This document shows positions 17,973 to 26,486 of a stretch of 64,000 nt of DNA, in pieces. The DNA lies in contig NZ_JAYGHW010000095.1 of the NCBI RefSeq assembly GCF_034932185.1, forward strand, positions 16,022 to 80,021, written 5' to 3'. The notes beneath the pieces are model-generated. The model was given only the letters and a program-made list of their open reading frames with translations. It had not been told where the DNA came from and did not search any database. The DNA comes from Spirulina sp034932185. Lineage in GTDB: Bacteria > Cyanobacteriota > Cyanobacteriia > Cyanobacteriales > Spirulinaceae. The position numbers were made by a program, and so were the translations under genes. Each line of letters starts with the position of its first letter. Within the stretch, counting starts at the first letter, position 1.

Positions 17973-18452
17973 TTACACCAACTCTCGACCTAAGAGTTTT
18001 TCGAGAATTTGACGGGTGAGGCCATCAGCTTCGGCTTCAAGGCTTTGGAACGCTTGGGCTTTTTGAGCCTCAATTTCTTGAGCAGCGGCTTCCCGTTCCT
18101 GTTGCACCTGTTGCTGGGCCGCTTGAATTTCGGCGGTGACGAGTTGTTGCCCCTCGGCTTGAGCCGAGGCAATCACCGCTTGGGCTTCCCGGCGGACAGA
18201 AACTAATTCCTGTTCATACTGTTGCGCAAGGGCTTTGGTTTTCGCCAGCCGCTCCTTGGCCCCTTGGCTCGTAGACCGAATATATTCGGCGCGATCGTCG
18301 ATCGCCTGACCAATGGGTTTATAAAACAGCACATTGAGGATCACGACCAAGATTAAGAATTGAATCGCCATCAGGGGCAACGTCGCATCAAAATCAAATA
18401 GCCCGCCGCCTTCTTCCGCCGCCTCTGCCAGCAAAATTGTCCACTGTATCAT
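17973..18452 (-). CDS. atpF2: ATP synthase F0 b' subunit
   Basis: The 159-residue second stalk subunit is found in photosynthetic bacteria and called atpG in cyanobacterial nomenclature. It has one membrane helix (LPLMAIQFLILVVILNVLFY) followed by a coiled coil. The gene is adjacent to the b subunit and upstream of it in the operon, which is the normal arrangement after b gene duplication. Confidence 0.96.
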   Translation of the reverse strand: MIQWTILLAEAAEEGGGLFDFDATLPLMAIQFLILVVILNVLFYKPIGQAIDDRAEYIRSTSQGAKERLAKTKALAQQYEQELVSVRREAQAVIASAQAEGQQLVTAEIQAAQQQVQQEREAAAQEIEAQKAQAFQSLEAEADGLTRQILEKLLGRELV

Positions 18453-18532
18453 TGTTCTGCTCTCTTGCTGAAACTAGGGTTCAGAGGGGGAAAGGGCAGG
18501 GGAAGTTCTCCCCCACCCTGTCACCCGCTCAA

Positions 18533-18778
18533 TTATGCGAAGGGGTTAGCAAACAGCAGCACCAAAGCTACCACCAAACCGTAAATGGTCAGGGCTTCCA
18601 TGAACGCCAAACTGAGCAGCAATGTACCCCGGATTTTACCTTCAGCTTCCGGCTGACGAGCAATCCCTTCAACGGCTTGACCCGCAGCATTACCTTGACC
18701 AATCCCAGGGCCGATGGCAGCGAGACCAACAGCTAAAGCAGCAGCGATAACGGAGGCAGCAGCAACTAAACTATCCAT
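18533..18778 (-). CDS. atpE: ATP synthase F0 c subunit
   Basis: The 81-residue proteolipid begins MDSLVAAASVIAAALAVGLA; an upstream in-frame start at 18874 would add 32 non-conserved residues and is rejected. The two membrane helices are joined by the polar loop ARQPEAEGK. The proton-carrying glutamate lies in LAFMEALTIYG of helix 2. It forms the rotor ring. The 80-base gap to b' and 113-base gap to a are the larger spacings in this operon. Confidence 0.97.
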   Translation of the reverse strand: MDSLVAAASVIAAALAVGLAAIGPGIGQGNAAGQAVEGIARQPEAEGKIRGTLLLSLAFMEALTIYGLVVALVLLFANPFA

Positions 18779-18891
18779 GATTTTCTTCCTTTGCCTAATT
18801 GAAACAACGACAAAAATTAACAACGTACCCACAATAACCGCCGGGCCAGCGGGGATGCAAAATCCACAGATCAACCCACTTTTAAAGGCGA

Positions 18892-19650
18892 CTAATCGTG
18901 GTGCTCTTCACCGCCGTGGCCTTCGATCGCCTCACCAATGTAGGCAGCCGCCAAGGTAGCAAAGATCAAGGCTTGGATCGCACTTGTGAACAGCCCCAAG
19001 GCCATTACCGGCAGGGGAATAAACAAGGGAACCAGCAAGACCAGCACGGCAACCACCAATTCATCCGCGAGAATATTCCCGAATAAACGGAAACTCAGGG
19101 AAAGAGGTTTGGTAAAGTCTTCGAGGATATTGATCGGCAGTAAGATCGGGGTAGGTTCAATATACTTGGTTAAGTACCCCAGCCCACGCTTTTTGAATCC
19201 TGCGTAGAAGTAAGCCAGCGAGGTCAGCAACGCCAGAGCAACAGTGGTGTTGATGTCGTTGGTGGGCGCAGCCAGTTCACCAGCGGGCAAATGGAGCACC
19301 TTCCAGGGCATTAATGCGCCAGACCAGTTGGACACGAAAATGAACAAAAAGAGCGTACCCACAAAGGGAACCCAGGGCCGATACTCTTTCTCGCCAATCT
19401 GGTTTTTCACCAGATCCCGCAAGAATTCGAGCGCGTATTCCATGAGGTTCTGTGCCCCACTGGGTACCCTTTGAATGCTGCGAGTTGCGGCGATCGAGAT
19501 GAGCACCAAGACGGCAATGACAAACCAAGAGGCCAAGAAAACCTGACCATGAACCTTGAGGCTGCCAATTTCCCAGTAAAAGTGTTTACCAACTTCGAGT
19601 TCAGCTAAAGGGAAGAAGGTGAGACCCTTCAAACCAGTGAGAATTTCCAT
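18892..19650 (-). CDS. atpB: ATP synthase F0 a subunit
   Basis: This 252-residue multi-spanning protein contains the conserved helix SLSFRLFGNILADELVV with the essential arginine facing the c ring. The C-terminal helices include PLPVMALGLFTSAIQALIFA. It forms the proton half-channels (atpI in cyanobacterial nomenclature). It lies second in the operon, 68 bases after the small atp1-type gene. Confidence 0.97.
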   Translation of the reverse strand: MEILTGLKGLTFFPLAELEVGKHFYWEIGSLKVHGQVFLASWFVIAVLVLISIAATRSIQRVPSGAQNLMEYALEFLRDLVKNQIGEKEYRPWVPFVGTLFLFIFVSNWSGALMPWKVLHLPAGELAAPTNDINTTVALALLTSLAYFYAGFKKRGLGYLTKYIEPTPILLPINILEDFTKPLSLSFRLFGNILADELVVAVLVLLVPLFIPLPVMALGLFTSAIQALIFATLAAAYIGEAIEGHGGEEHHD

Positions 19651-19718
19651 TGGGCGTTAATTTCCCCAACTTTTTAAGGACAACCTAGGATGAGCTTATC
19701 CCCTAACCAGTACCACAC

Positions 19719-20159
19719 TTATCGAGATGAAGCCGACGCGAAGGTTGACTGCACTGTATAGATAATAATGGCGGCTTTGTAGGTGATAAATCCTAGAAAT
19801 ATGGGCACAAGATGCAGTTGATGCCATTGGGTGGCGATGACGATTAACCCGATAAAGGGGGCTAACCGACCGGAGCCGATGCGCTTTTGCTGGACACCCA
19901 TCCGCTCCACATCACGGGCGAGCATTCTGAGATAAACAACTCCCACACAGGCCCCAATTAAATAATTGAGAGCTATATTGAGGGAATAGGCGATCCAAGT
20001 TGAGACAAACGCAATTAGGGTAATGGCGATCGTCACCAGCAGCAGAGCCTGCTTAAGCTGGTAATAGTCTTGCATAGTAGCAATAGACGCTTGGCTTGGC
20101 GACTCAGAAGCAGCCAGTGGAGCTTCGGGCGGTGCATTTAGGTTCGACTCGTTCACCAT
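19719..20159 (-). CDS. atp1: ATP synthase subunit I-like (atp1) protein
   Basis: The 146-residue protein has a polar, alanine/proline-rich N-terminus and four membrane helices (for example QALLLVTIAITLIAFVSTWI and NYLIGACVGVVYLRMLARDV). As the first gene of the atp operon it corresponds to the UncI/Atp1 family, thought to help assemble the c ring. The sequence is poorly conserved, so position gives most of the support. Confidence 0.85.
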   Translation of the reverse strand: MVNESNLNAPPEAPLAASESPSQASIATMQDYYQLKQALLLVTIAITLIAFVSTWIAYSLNIALNYLIGACVGVVYLRMLARDVERMGVQQKRIGSGRLAPFIGLIVIATQWHQLHLVPIFLGFITYKAAIIIYTVQSTFASASSR

Positions 20160-20371
20160 TTGGCTCTGTCATGGGTTTACAGCCGCAACCACAGCGCGGG
20201 GGAATGGTTAAAATCCTGGGGGTTCGATCCGAGAGGGAGCGATCCGATGGATTGAGCCATTAACAGCGGGTGAAAGGCGGGCTGTATGTGCCGATTTTCA
20301 TGTGATGGCCCGGATATTTCGAGCCAAGTGAAATCTTATCATGGTGGGGGATCAATTCCTGAAAATTTGTT
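20160..20371. promoter_or_regulatory. Upstream region of the atp operon
   Basis: These 212 bases hold no gene. They lie between the first atp gene and a tandem repeat block, so they must contain the operon promoter, read on the minus strand. I see no convincing -35/-10 pair and give none. Confidence 0.4.
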
Positions 20372-20558
20372 GATCCCCCCTGCCCCCCTTAAAAAGGGGG
20401 GTTCTGAATTTAACCCCCTTATTAAGGGGGTCGGCGTAGCCGGGGGGATCGTGAGCCTTAAAAGGAAGCAAGATCCCCCCTGCCCCCCTTAAAAAGGGGG
20501 GTTCTGAATTTAACCCCCTTATTAAGGGGGTCGGCGTAGCCGGGGGGATCGTGAGCCT
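20372..20558. repeat. Tandem pair of GATCCCCC-ended 79-bp repeat units
   Basis: Unit 1 (20372-20450) and unit 2 (20472-20550) are identical as read, including the following GTGAGCCT, with a period of exactly 100 bases. Each starts GATCCCCCCTGCCCCCCTT and ends GTAGCCGGGGGGATC, and contains CCCCCTTAAAAAGGGGG and CCCCCTTATTAAGGGGG hairpins. The last bases of unit 2's trailing GTGAGCCT form part of the stop codon of the methyltransferase gene. A related unit in reverse orientation lies at 13268-13345. Confidence 0.9.
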
Positions 20559-21735
20559 AGGAAGTAGCCAGAATAATCAATTGCCGTTGCCAGAGGTGGC
20601 GGATCGTGGCCAGGTCTACGCCGGTTTGGGCGACGATCGCCCCCACTGTGCTCACCCCATCGCAGGCGGATAACGTGGCAAATTCAGGATCGCTTAACTG
20701 CACTAACTCATAATCATGGTTAAAGAGGCTATGGCTGGGCCAACCATGGAGGCAGGGGTGGAGGCGGGGGATTGCTGGCAACAAAACAGCATCCTCAGAC
20801 CAATCCCATCGCTCCAGGGGAGGACGGGCCAGGAAAAATTCATAATGGGTGACGGCTTTGGGGTCGAGGTTTTCGATCAGTTGGTAGCGATCGCGCTCCC
20901 CCAACCCTTTAGCCCGCTCCATCAATTGGGGCGAATTTCCCAGTAACCGCTCCAGTTGCCAAAATTGGGGGTTAGAAAAGCCCACAAACTCCAACCCAGA
21001 AGCATCAATGAATTCAAACAGCGTCGGGATCGTGTAGTCCACCTCGCAGGGGTGAACGTACATATCCGCAAAACATTCATCCCGCTGATTTTCCCCTGCC
21101 CACCGTTCCTGTTCCCGTTGCACTAGGGGGTTATCGGGGGGCAATGTGGCGAAGAGTTCGCGCCCCAGGGCTACGCCGTCGCGGTAATCGCCCCGTTGCT
21201 CACCTTGGAGAAGGGCGATCGCCCCCTGCATCCGTTGAATCTCCCAACGCCCCAAGGCCCCATAAACAAAAATGTGCATCAAGCCCCCAGGGGCCAGCTT
21301 TTGCGCGAGGGATTGAATGCCAACAATGGGGTTGGGCAAATGGTGCAGCACCCCCACAGAATTAATCAGGTCAAATTCCCCCGGCAATTGGGTGGCAACT
21401 TCCTCAAGGAACATTTGCCGAAACTCCACCCGCGTTGCCCCCGATCGCCGACACCGTTCCCGCGCCACGGCTAAAGCGCCCTCGCTTAAATCAATGGCAG
21501 TAACTTGGGCTTGGGGGTTTAAATGCACTAAATAATCGGTGGTGTTTCCCGTGCCACAGCCCGCGTCAAGAATGCGAATATTGTCGCGATCGGGAGCGCG
21601 GCCGGTACAAAAACTATGGGCCGCCGTCCAACTCCACCGCCAGTTATAGCCAGGGGGGGGCGCATCGGAGAGGGGATCAGGGGGGAAAGGGTAGGTGTTG
21701 TAAAGTTGGGCAACAGCGGCACGGAGATCAGACAT
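20557..21735 (-). CDS. Class I SAM-dependent methyltransferase
   Basis: The protein has 392 residues from the ATG at 21735, which gives the natural start MSDLRAAVAQLYNTYPFPP; a start 22 codons earlier is less likely. Motif I, ILDAGCGTGNTTDYLVHL (about residues 53-70), and motif II VTAIDLSEGALAVARERC define the SAM-binding Rossmann fold. The C-terminal ~130 residues look like an extra winged-helix or PqqD-like tail (CDGVSTVGAIVAQTGVDLAT). The substrate is unknown. The gene is 25 bases downstream of ictB on the same strand and may be co-transcribed. Its stop codon is built partly from the adjacent repeat. Confidence 0.75.
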   Translation of the reverse strand: MSDLRAAVAQLYNTYPFPPDPLSDAPPPGYNWRWSWTAAHSFCTGRAPDRDNIRILDAGCGTGNTTDYLVHLNPQAQVTAIDLSEGALAVARERCRRSGATRVEFRQMFLEEVATQLPGEFDLINSVGVLHHLPNPIVGIQSLAQKLAPGGLMHIFVYGALGRWEIQRMQGAIALLQGEQRGDYRDGVALGRELFATLPPDNPLVQREQERWAGENQRDECFADMYVHPCEVDYTIPTLFEFIDASGLEFVGFSNPQFWQLERLLGNSPQLMERAKGLGERDRYQLIENLDPKAVTHYEFFLARPPLERWDWSEDAVLLPAIPRLHPCLHGWPSHSLFNHDYELVQLSDPEFATLSACDGVSTVGAIVAQTGVDLATIRHLWQRQLIILATS

Positions 21736-21760
21736 CGGTTTTGAGGAGATTGAGTAACAG

Positions 21761-23146
21761 TTAAGATTCAGCGGGATCGGGTTCAGGGGTCGGGACGGCA
21801 AACCCGGCCACGATCGCCACCATCAGCCACCAAAGGGTATTAATCACCGGGCGATACCACACCGTATCAAAACAGCCTTGGGTGAGCAGGGCTGCACCGC
21901 CAGCGATCGCCCCCATCAACCATAACCCCTGATCATCCCCCAACCGGCGCAACCGGCCAAGCTGATTTAATCCTTGGCTCAGGGTCAATATCAGCAACCA
22001 GAGGAAACTGGCAAAACCGAACCAGCCGATTTCGAGAATATGCTCTAAAAATACTGAATAGGCCCCTAGAGCATTTTCAAAGCCGGTGCGGGCATAGAGG
22101 GGATAAACCTTTTTAAATACGCCATTACCGGGGCCAATGCCCAAAATGGGAAAATCGCCAATCATCTTAAACACCGATTCCCAGACATTAATCCGGTAGT
22201 TATTGCTGCTATCGCCCCGGCCGGCAAAAATACTCATCACCCGCAACCGCACCGCCTCCACTGTCAAAATTGCCCCCAACACCGCCGCCCCAAAGGAGCC
22301 AAACACCAAGGGTAACAACCACCGTCGCCAAAATTGGGGCAGGGCGGCAGCGTACCAATAGCGGGCGAGGAGGAATAAAACCACGAGGGCGACCATTAAG
22401 CCCAACCATCCCCCCCGGCTGCCAGTGAAATAAAGGCAGGCCGTATTTAACACCACCATCATCCCGGCGAGGAGCTTAGGGAGCCAACCCTGCCACAGCA
22501 GAAGGGCGGCAATACTGAGGGTGATGGCGGGGAGGAGATAGCTGGAGAGTACATTGGGGTTGCCGAGATAGCTATAGACTCGCGTCGCATTGGCTAGGGG
22601 GGAGGTGGGATCATTCCAGGTGGCTAATTGATCAACGCCGTGGATTTGTTGGCGGAGGCCGTAGACGGTGACGACGAGGGCAAGATGAAGGTAGCTCGTG
22701 AGGAGCCAGTTCCGCCAGCGGGGCGATCGCAACACCTGGGCCGCTAACAGGAAAAAGCCCAAATAGAGGCTAAACCGGATCAATCCCGTTAATGCCAGCT
22801 TTTTCTCTGGGGAAAAGGCCGTCGAAAGCACCATCATGGCGAAATACAAGAGCAGGCCCCAATGGATGGGCGTAACGCTCTGGCGCTGATCATCGGTGAG
22901 AGTGAGCAATAACCAATAGGCCCCGGTGGCGATCAGTAGCACCCCGATCAAACCCGTATCAAAAAAGGGGGCGAAGCCTAGCACCAAAGCGATCAGCAGT
23001 ACCCCCAAAGGTTCCGCCCATTGCAGCAGCCAACTCCCGGCCCGCCAATTCCCCCATAAACCAATAAGGCGATAGGCCAAACTGCCGGCCTGCCAACGGG
23101 CCAGGGGTAAGGTTTGTAACGTGAATCCTTGCCAAGCCGTCAGCAT
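21761..23146 (-). CDS. ictB: IctB-family membrane protein (O-antigen ligase fold)
   Basis: The 461-residue protein from the ATG at 23146 starts MLTAWQGFTLQTLPLARW, and AGGGG-type purines lie 9 bases upstream (AAGGGGAAATGCCG). It has about ten membrane helices. Segments such as TPIHWGLLLYF, RVYSYLGNPNVLSSYL, LYFTGSRGGWLG and GRGDSSNNYRINVW match the Synechococcus IctB protein as I remember it. IctB was named for inorganic carbon accumulation, but the Wzy/WaaL-like fold suggests a polysaccharide ligase or polymerase. It is transcribed divergently from fabG. Confidence 0.88.
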   Translation of the reverse strand: MLTAWQGFTLQTLPLARWQAGSLAYRLIGLWGNWRAGSWLLQWAEPLGVLLIALVLGFAPFFDTGLIGVLLIATGAYWLLLTLTDDQRQSVTPIHWGLLLYFAMMVLSTAFSPEKKLALTGLIRFSLYLGFFLLAAQVLRSPRWRNWLLTSYLHLALVVTVYGLRQQIHGVDQLATWNDPTSPLANATRVYSYLGNPNVLSSYLLPAITLSIAALLLWQGWLPKLLAGMMVVLNTACLYFTGSRGGWLGLMVALVVLFLLARYWYAAALPQFWRRWLLPLVFGSFGAAVLGAILTVEAVRLRVMSIFAGRGDSSNNYRINVWESVFKMIGDFPILGIGPGNGVFKKVYPLYARTGFENALGAYSVFLEHILEIGWFGFASFLWLLILTLSQGLNQLGRLRRLGDDQGLWLMGAIAGGAALLTQGCFDTVWYRPVINTLWWLMVAIVAGFAVPTPEPDPAES

Positions 23147-23236
23147 CGGCATTTCCCCTTGAAATTGCTGGATTGATTTTCGCGCCAAATTCGAGGAATG
23201 TAAAGAATGCACTGCTTGAACTTGGACATTAACCCT

Positions 23237-24001
23237 ATGGAACGGCTCCCGGAATCATTGCAATATTTGGCGGGTAAAGTGGCGATCGTGACCGGCGCAT
23301 CAAGGGGAATCGGGAAGGCGATCGCCCTCCATTTAGCGGCATCCGGTGCGAAAGTGGTCGTCAACTATGCCCAATCCAGCCCCGCCGCCGAGGCCGTTGT
23401 CGCCGAAATTGTTGCCGCTGGGGGGGAAGCGGTGGCCAAACAGGCGGACATTGCCCAAGGGGATCAGGTGGAGGACTTGATCGACAGCACCAAAAAAACA
23501 TGGGGCAGTGTGGATGTATTGGTAAACAATGCCGGGATCACCCGCGACACGCTCCTGCTGCGTATGAAGCCTGAAGATTGGCAAGCGGTGATCGATCTCA
23601 ACCTCACGGGCGTATTCCTCACCACCCGCGCCGTGAGTAAAATCATGCTCAAACAGCGCAGCGGCCGGATCATTAATATTGCCAGCGTTGCCGGCCAGAT
23701 GGGCAACCCCGGCCAAGCCAACTACAGTGCCGCTAAAGCGGGGGTAATTGGCTTTACGAAAACCGTGGCCAAGGAACTGGCCAGCCGGGGCGTAACGGTG
23801 AATGCCGTCGCCCCTGGTTTTATTGAAACGGATATGACCCACGGCCTCAATAGTGATGAAATTTTGAAATTCATTCCTCTGGGTCGCTATGGCCAACCCG
23901 ATGAAATTGCCGGAATGGTGCGGTTTTTAGCCGCTGATCCGGCGGCGGCCTATATTACCGGCCAAGTGTTTAACGTCGATGGTGGCATGGTGATGGCTTA
24001 G
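23237..24001 (+). CDS. fabG: 3-oxoacyl-ACP reductase FabG
   Basis: This 254-residue short-chain dehydrogenase uses the start MERLPESLQYLAGKVAIVTG; an in-frame ATG 10 codons earlier lies in the ictB promoter side. It has the NADP(H) site TGASRGIGKA, the NNAG motif (VLVNNAGITRD), the catalytic serine in INIASVAGQMG and YSAAK with the catalytic Tyr and Lys. It reduces 3-oxoacyl-ACP in fatty acid synthesis. It is divergent from ictB with a 90-base gap, and rsmE follows after 90 bases. Confidence 0.95.
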   Translation: MERLPESLQYLAGKVAIVTGASRGIGKAIALHLAASGAKVVVNYAQSSPAAEAVVAEIVAAGGEAVAKQADIAQGDQVEDLIDSTKKTWGSVDVLVNNAGITRDTLLLRMKPEDWQAVIDLNLTGVFLTTRAVSKIMLKQRSGRIINIASVAGQMGNPGQANYSAAKAGVIGFTKTVAKELASRGVTVNAVAPGFIETDMTHGLNSDEILKFIPLGRYGQPDEIAGMVRFLAADPAAAYITGQVFNVDGGMVMA

Positions 24002-24091
24002 GACGGAAGTTGAGGGGAGAGAACCCGCAGGAGTACAATCAATCAGGATTGCGATTCAGCCTTGTCCATCGTCCCACAGCCCCCGTGACCC

Positions 24092-24814
24092 ATGAGGCCC
24101 CATCTTTACCGTCTCACCATTGACCCTGCCCAATGTCAGGGGGAAACGGTAACACTTTTGGCTCCTCAGCACCATTATCTCTATCGGGTGGTGCGGTTGC
24201 GAGAAGGCGATCGCTGCGTTCTCCTCAATGGCCAGGGCCAGGGCTGGATCGCCCAATTAGCAGGGGAGCAAGCGCAATTGCTCGAATCCCTGACGCTCAC
24301 TAACGAGTTACCCATTCCTCTCATGTTACTCGTCGCCCTCCCTAAGGGCAGCGGCTTTGAAGAGATTATCAGAGCCGGAACAGAATTGGGGGTAAGCGGG
24401 TTTGTGCCGGTGATCAGCGATCGCACCCTCCTCAAACCCAGCCCCCAAAAGCTGACTCGTTGGCAGCGCATTGCTCAGGAGGCGACGGAGCAATGTGAAC
24501 GGGCGATTGTTCCCACGATTGCGCCCCCTCAACCTTGGGCTGAAGCCTTAACCCAAGCTCAGGGGTTGAAACTGCTGGCAACGGCACGGGGGAATCGCCC
24601 TGCCCTCCTCCAATCCCTCAAGGGCAAACCGGATCACATCAGCCTGGCCACCGGGCCCGAGGGGGGTTGGACAAGTAAAGAGGTGGAGGGGGCGATCGCC
24701 GCTGGCTTCCAACCCATTCATTTAGGGCCGCGCATTTTACGAGCCGTCACCGCCCCCATCGCCGCCGCCGCCATCATCGCGTCCTGGCAAGAGGGGGGAA
24801 GAATTGAGAATTGA
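24092..24814 (+). CDS. rsmE: 16S rRNA (uracil1498-N3)-methyltransferase RsmE
   Basis: The 240-residue protein has the RsmE N-terminal PUA-like part (HHYLYRVVRLREGDRCVLLNG). A SPOUT methyltransferase domain follows with LPKGSGFEEIIRAGTELGV and the knot motif TGPEGGWTSKEVEGA ending LGPRILRAVTAP. It methylates U1498 of 16S rRNA. It lies on the same strand as fabG, 90 bases away, so an operon is possible. Confidence 0.95.
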   Translation: MRPHLYRLTIDPAQCQGETVTLLAPQHHYLYRVVRLREGDRCVLLNGQGQGWIAQLAGEQAQLLESLTLTNELPIPLMLLVALPKGSGFEEIIRAGTELGVSGFVPVISDRTLLKPSPQKLTRWQRIAQEATEQCERAIVPTIAPPQPWAEALTQAQGLKLLATARGNRPALLQSLKGKPDHISLATGPEGGWTSKEVEGAIAAGFQPIHLGPRILRAVTAPIAAAAIIASWQEGGRIEN

Positions 24815-24828
24815 GAATTGAGAATTGA
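24801..24828. repeat. Short tandem heptamer repeat (GAATTGA)x4
   Basis: Four perfect copies of GAATTGA overlap the last codons of rsmE; the stop codon TGA lies inside the repeat. A pyrimidine-rich stretch follows to about 24880. It belongs to the cyanobacterial short tandemly repeated heptamer class. Confidence 0.9.
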
Positions 24829-24877
24829 GAACACTCAACGTTCCTCTTTCCTCTCTTCTCTATCCTCTTTTCTCCTC

Positions 24878-26386
24878 TTAAACCATATCCTTCAAAATTT
24901 CCGAGGCCTGTTGGAGTTGCTGCGTTCCCATCCGGGTTTGGCGAATGCCGTTAGCGGTTTCCTTTGCCCCTTGGTTAATACTATTCATCGCCTGCACCAC
25001 CTGCTCAATGGCCGTCACCTGCTGCTTAATATTCAAGGAAATTTGCTGATTATTAATCACCACATTGTTAACAGCATCGGCAACTCCGGCAAAAGCAGAG
25101 GCTGTTTGTTGCGTACTTTGAACGCTAATTTCTACGGTTTTTGTCCCTTCATCCGTGACCATTACCGTTGAATTAATCGCGTGCTGAATATCTGTTACCA
25201 AATCATTAATTTTCTGCGCCGACTGCTTACTTTGATCCGCCAGCTTGCGAATTTCCGTCGCCACCACCGAGAAGCCTTTGCCATGCTCCCCAGCCCGCAC
25301 CGCTTCCACCGCTGCATTCAGCGCCAACATATTGGTTTGATTCGCCAAATCCGAAACCAATTGGGAAATATTGCCGATCTGCCCCGTTTGCTCACTGAGG
25401 TGCAAAATTTGCTCGGCGATCGCACTCACCTTATCCCGCAATACCGTAATCCCTTCCAGGGTTTTGCCCACCGCAGCCGTCCCCCCATCGGTGAGGTTGA
25501 GGGCCTGTTGGGCGGCGCTGGTGGCCGCTTCCGCCTGTTGGGAAGATTGCCGCGAAGAAGCCCCCAATTCATCCATGGTGGTGGTGGTTTCGCTCACCGA
25601 GGCGGCCTGCTGGCTCGCGGTGCGCTCCTGTTGTTCAACGGTGGCGGCAATTTCGGTGGTGGAGGCCGCTAGGGTGTTGGCGGTTTCGTTGAGGCGTTGA
25701 GTAATATTGCGAATAATCCAGATCGAAGCAGCAATGGCAATGGCAATGGAAAGTGCCGCCGAACCAATCACCACCGTTACCAATGTATTGAGGGTATCCC
25801 GTTGATCCTGAAGCGTCTCTTCAACTAACTCAGTTTCACGATCTTGGACGATTTCAATTGCTTCCGTTAAATTGGTAATCTGCTCTCGGCCTCGGTTTTG
25901 TTGCCAAAAGGTGATTGATGCATCCTGCTGATTTTGATTAATCACCGCCCAGAGTCGTGCATTCACCTGCTTGTACTCATCCATCTGCTGCCGTAGTCTC
26001 ACCAGATTATCCTGTTGCTCTGCATCAATCAGGAGGATCTCTAATTCATCTAAAATGTTATCGACATGCTGAAAGGCTTCTTCGTAGGCACGGCGGGATT
26101 CGTCATCTGCATCTAGAATCCCGCCCCGAACCGTTCGGGACATGACCTGGACATTCACCGCCAGATCACCAATTTGTTCAGAAACCTGGACGCGACGGGT
26201 AATCGATTGCTCTCCGGAACGCACCATCTGAACATTAAAAAAGACAGCCACCGCAGACAGGAGCGAAAGGACAATGGGAATGGCATAGCCGCCAATAATC
26301 CAAGTGCGGACTTTAAACCCTTGCAACTGTTTTTCTAGCAAGATGTTAGTGCGGGGATGGTCGGAGACTGAGGAAAGTTTATTCAT
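24878..26386 (-). CDS. Methyl-accepting chemotaxis protein
   Basis: The 502-residue transducer has a membrane helix at about residues 30-50 and a periplasmic helical sensor (~55-200, four-helix-bundle type). The second helix is at about 204-226, followed by a short HAMP-like link and a cytoplasmic signalling coiled coil. The hairpin tip is clear: NMLALNAAVEAVRAGEHGKG followed by FSVVA. It should signal through CheW to a CheA kinase, yet none is encoded nearby. It is the last gene of a minus-strand run with double-CheW, CheR and a sensor kinase. Confidence 0.93.
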   Translation of the reverse strand: MNKLSSVSDHPRTNILLEKQLQGFKVRTWIIGGYAIPIVLSLLSAVAVFFNVQMVRSGEQSITRRVQVSEQIGDLAVNVQVMSRTVRGGILDADDESRRAYEEAFQHVDNILDELEILLIDAEQQDNLVRLRQQMDEYKQVNARLWAVINQNQQDASITFWQQNRGREQITNLTEAIEIVQDRETELVEETLQDQRDTLNTLVTVVIGSAALSIAIAIAASIWIIRNITQRLNETANTLAASTTEIAATVEQQERTASQQAASVSETTTTMDELGASSRQSSQQAEAATSAAQQALNLTDGGTAAVGKTLEGITVLRDKVSAIAEQILHLSEQTGQIGNISQLVSDLANQTNMLALNAAVEAVRAGEHGKGFSVVATEIRKLADQSKQSAQKINDLVTDIQHAINSTVMVTDEGTKTVEISVQSTQQTASAFAGVADAVNNVVINNQQISLNIKQQVTAIEQVVQAMNSINQGAKETANGIRQTRMGTQQLQQASEILKDMV

Positions 26387-26486
26387 AATGACCTTAATAG
26401 AAAAGGGATGAAAATGAGCAATGAGCTAGTGATGTCCTGAAGAAAAATATTGAGTCAAGCCTGAAGTTGGATCATGAATTGGACAA

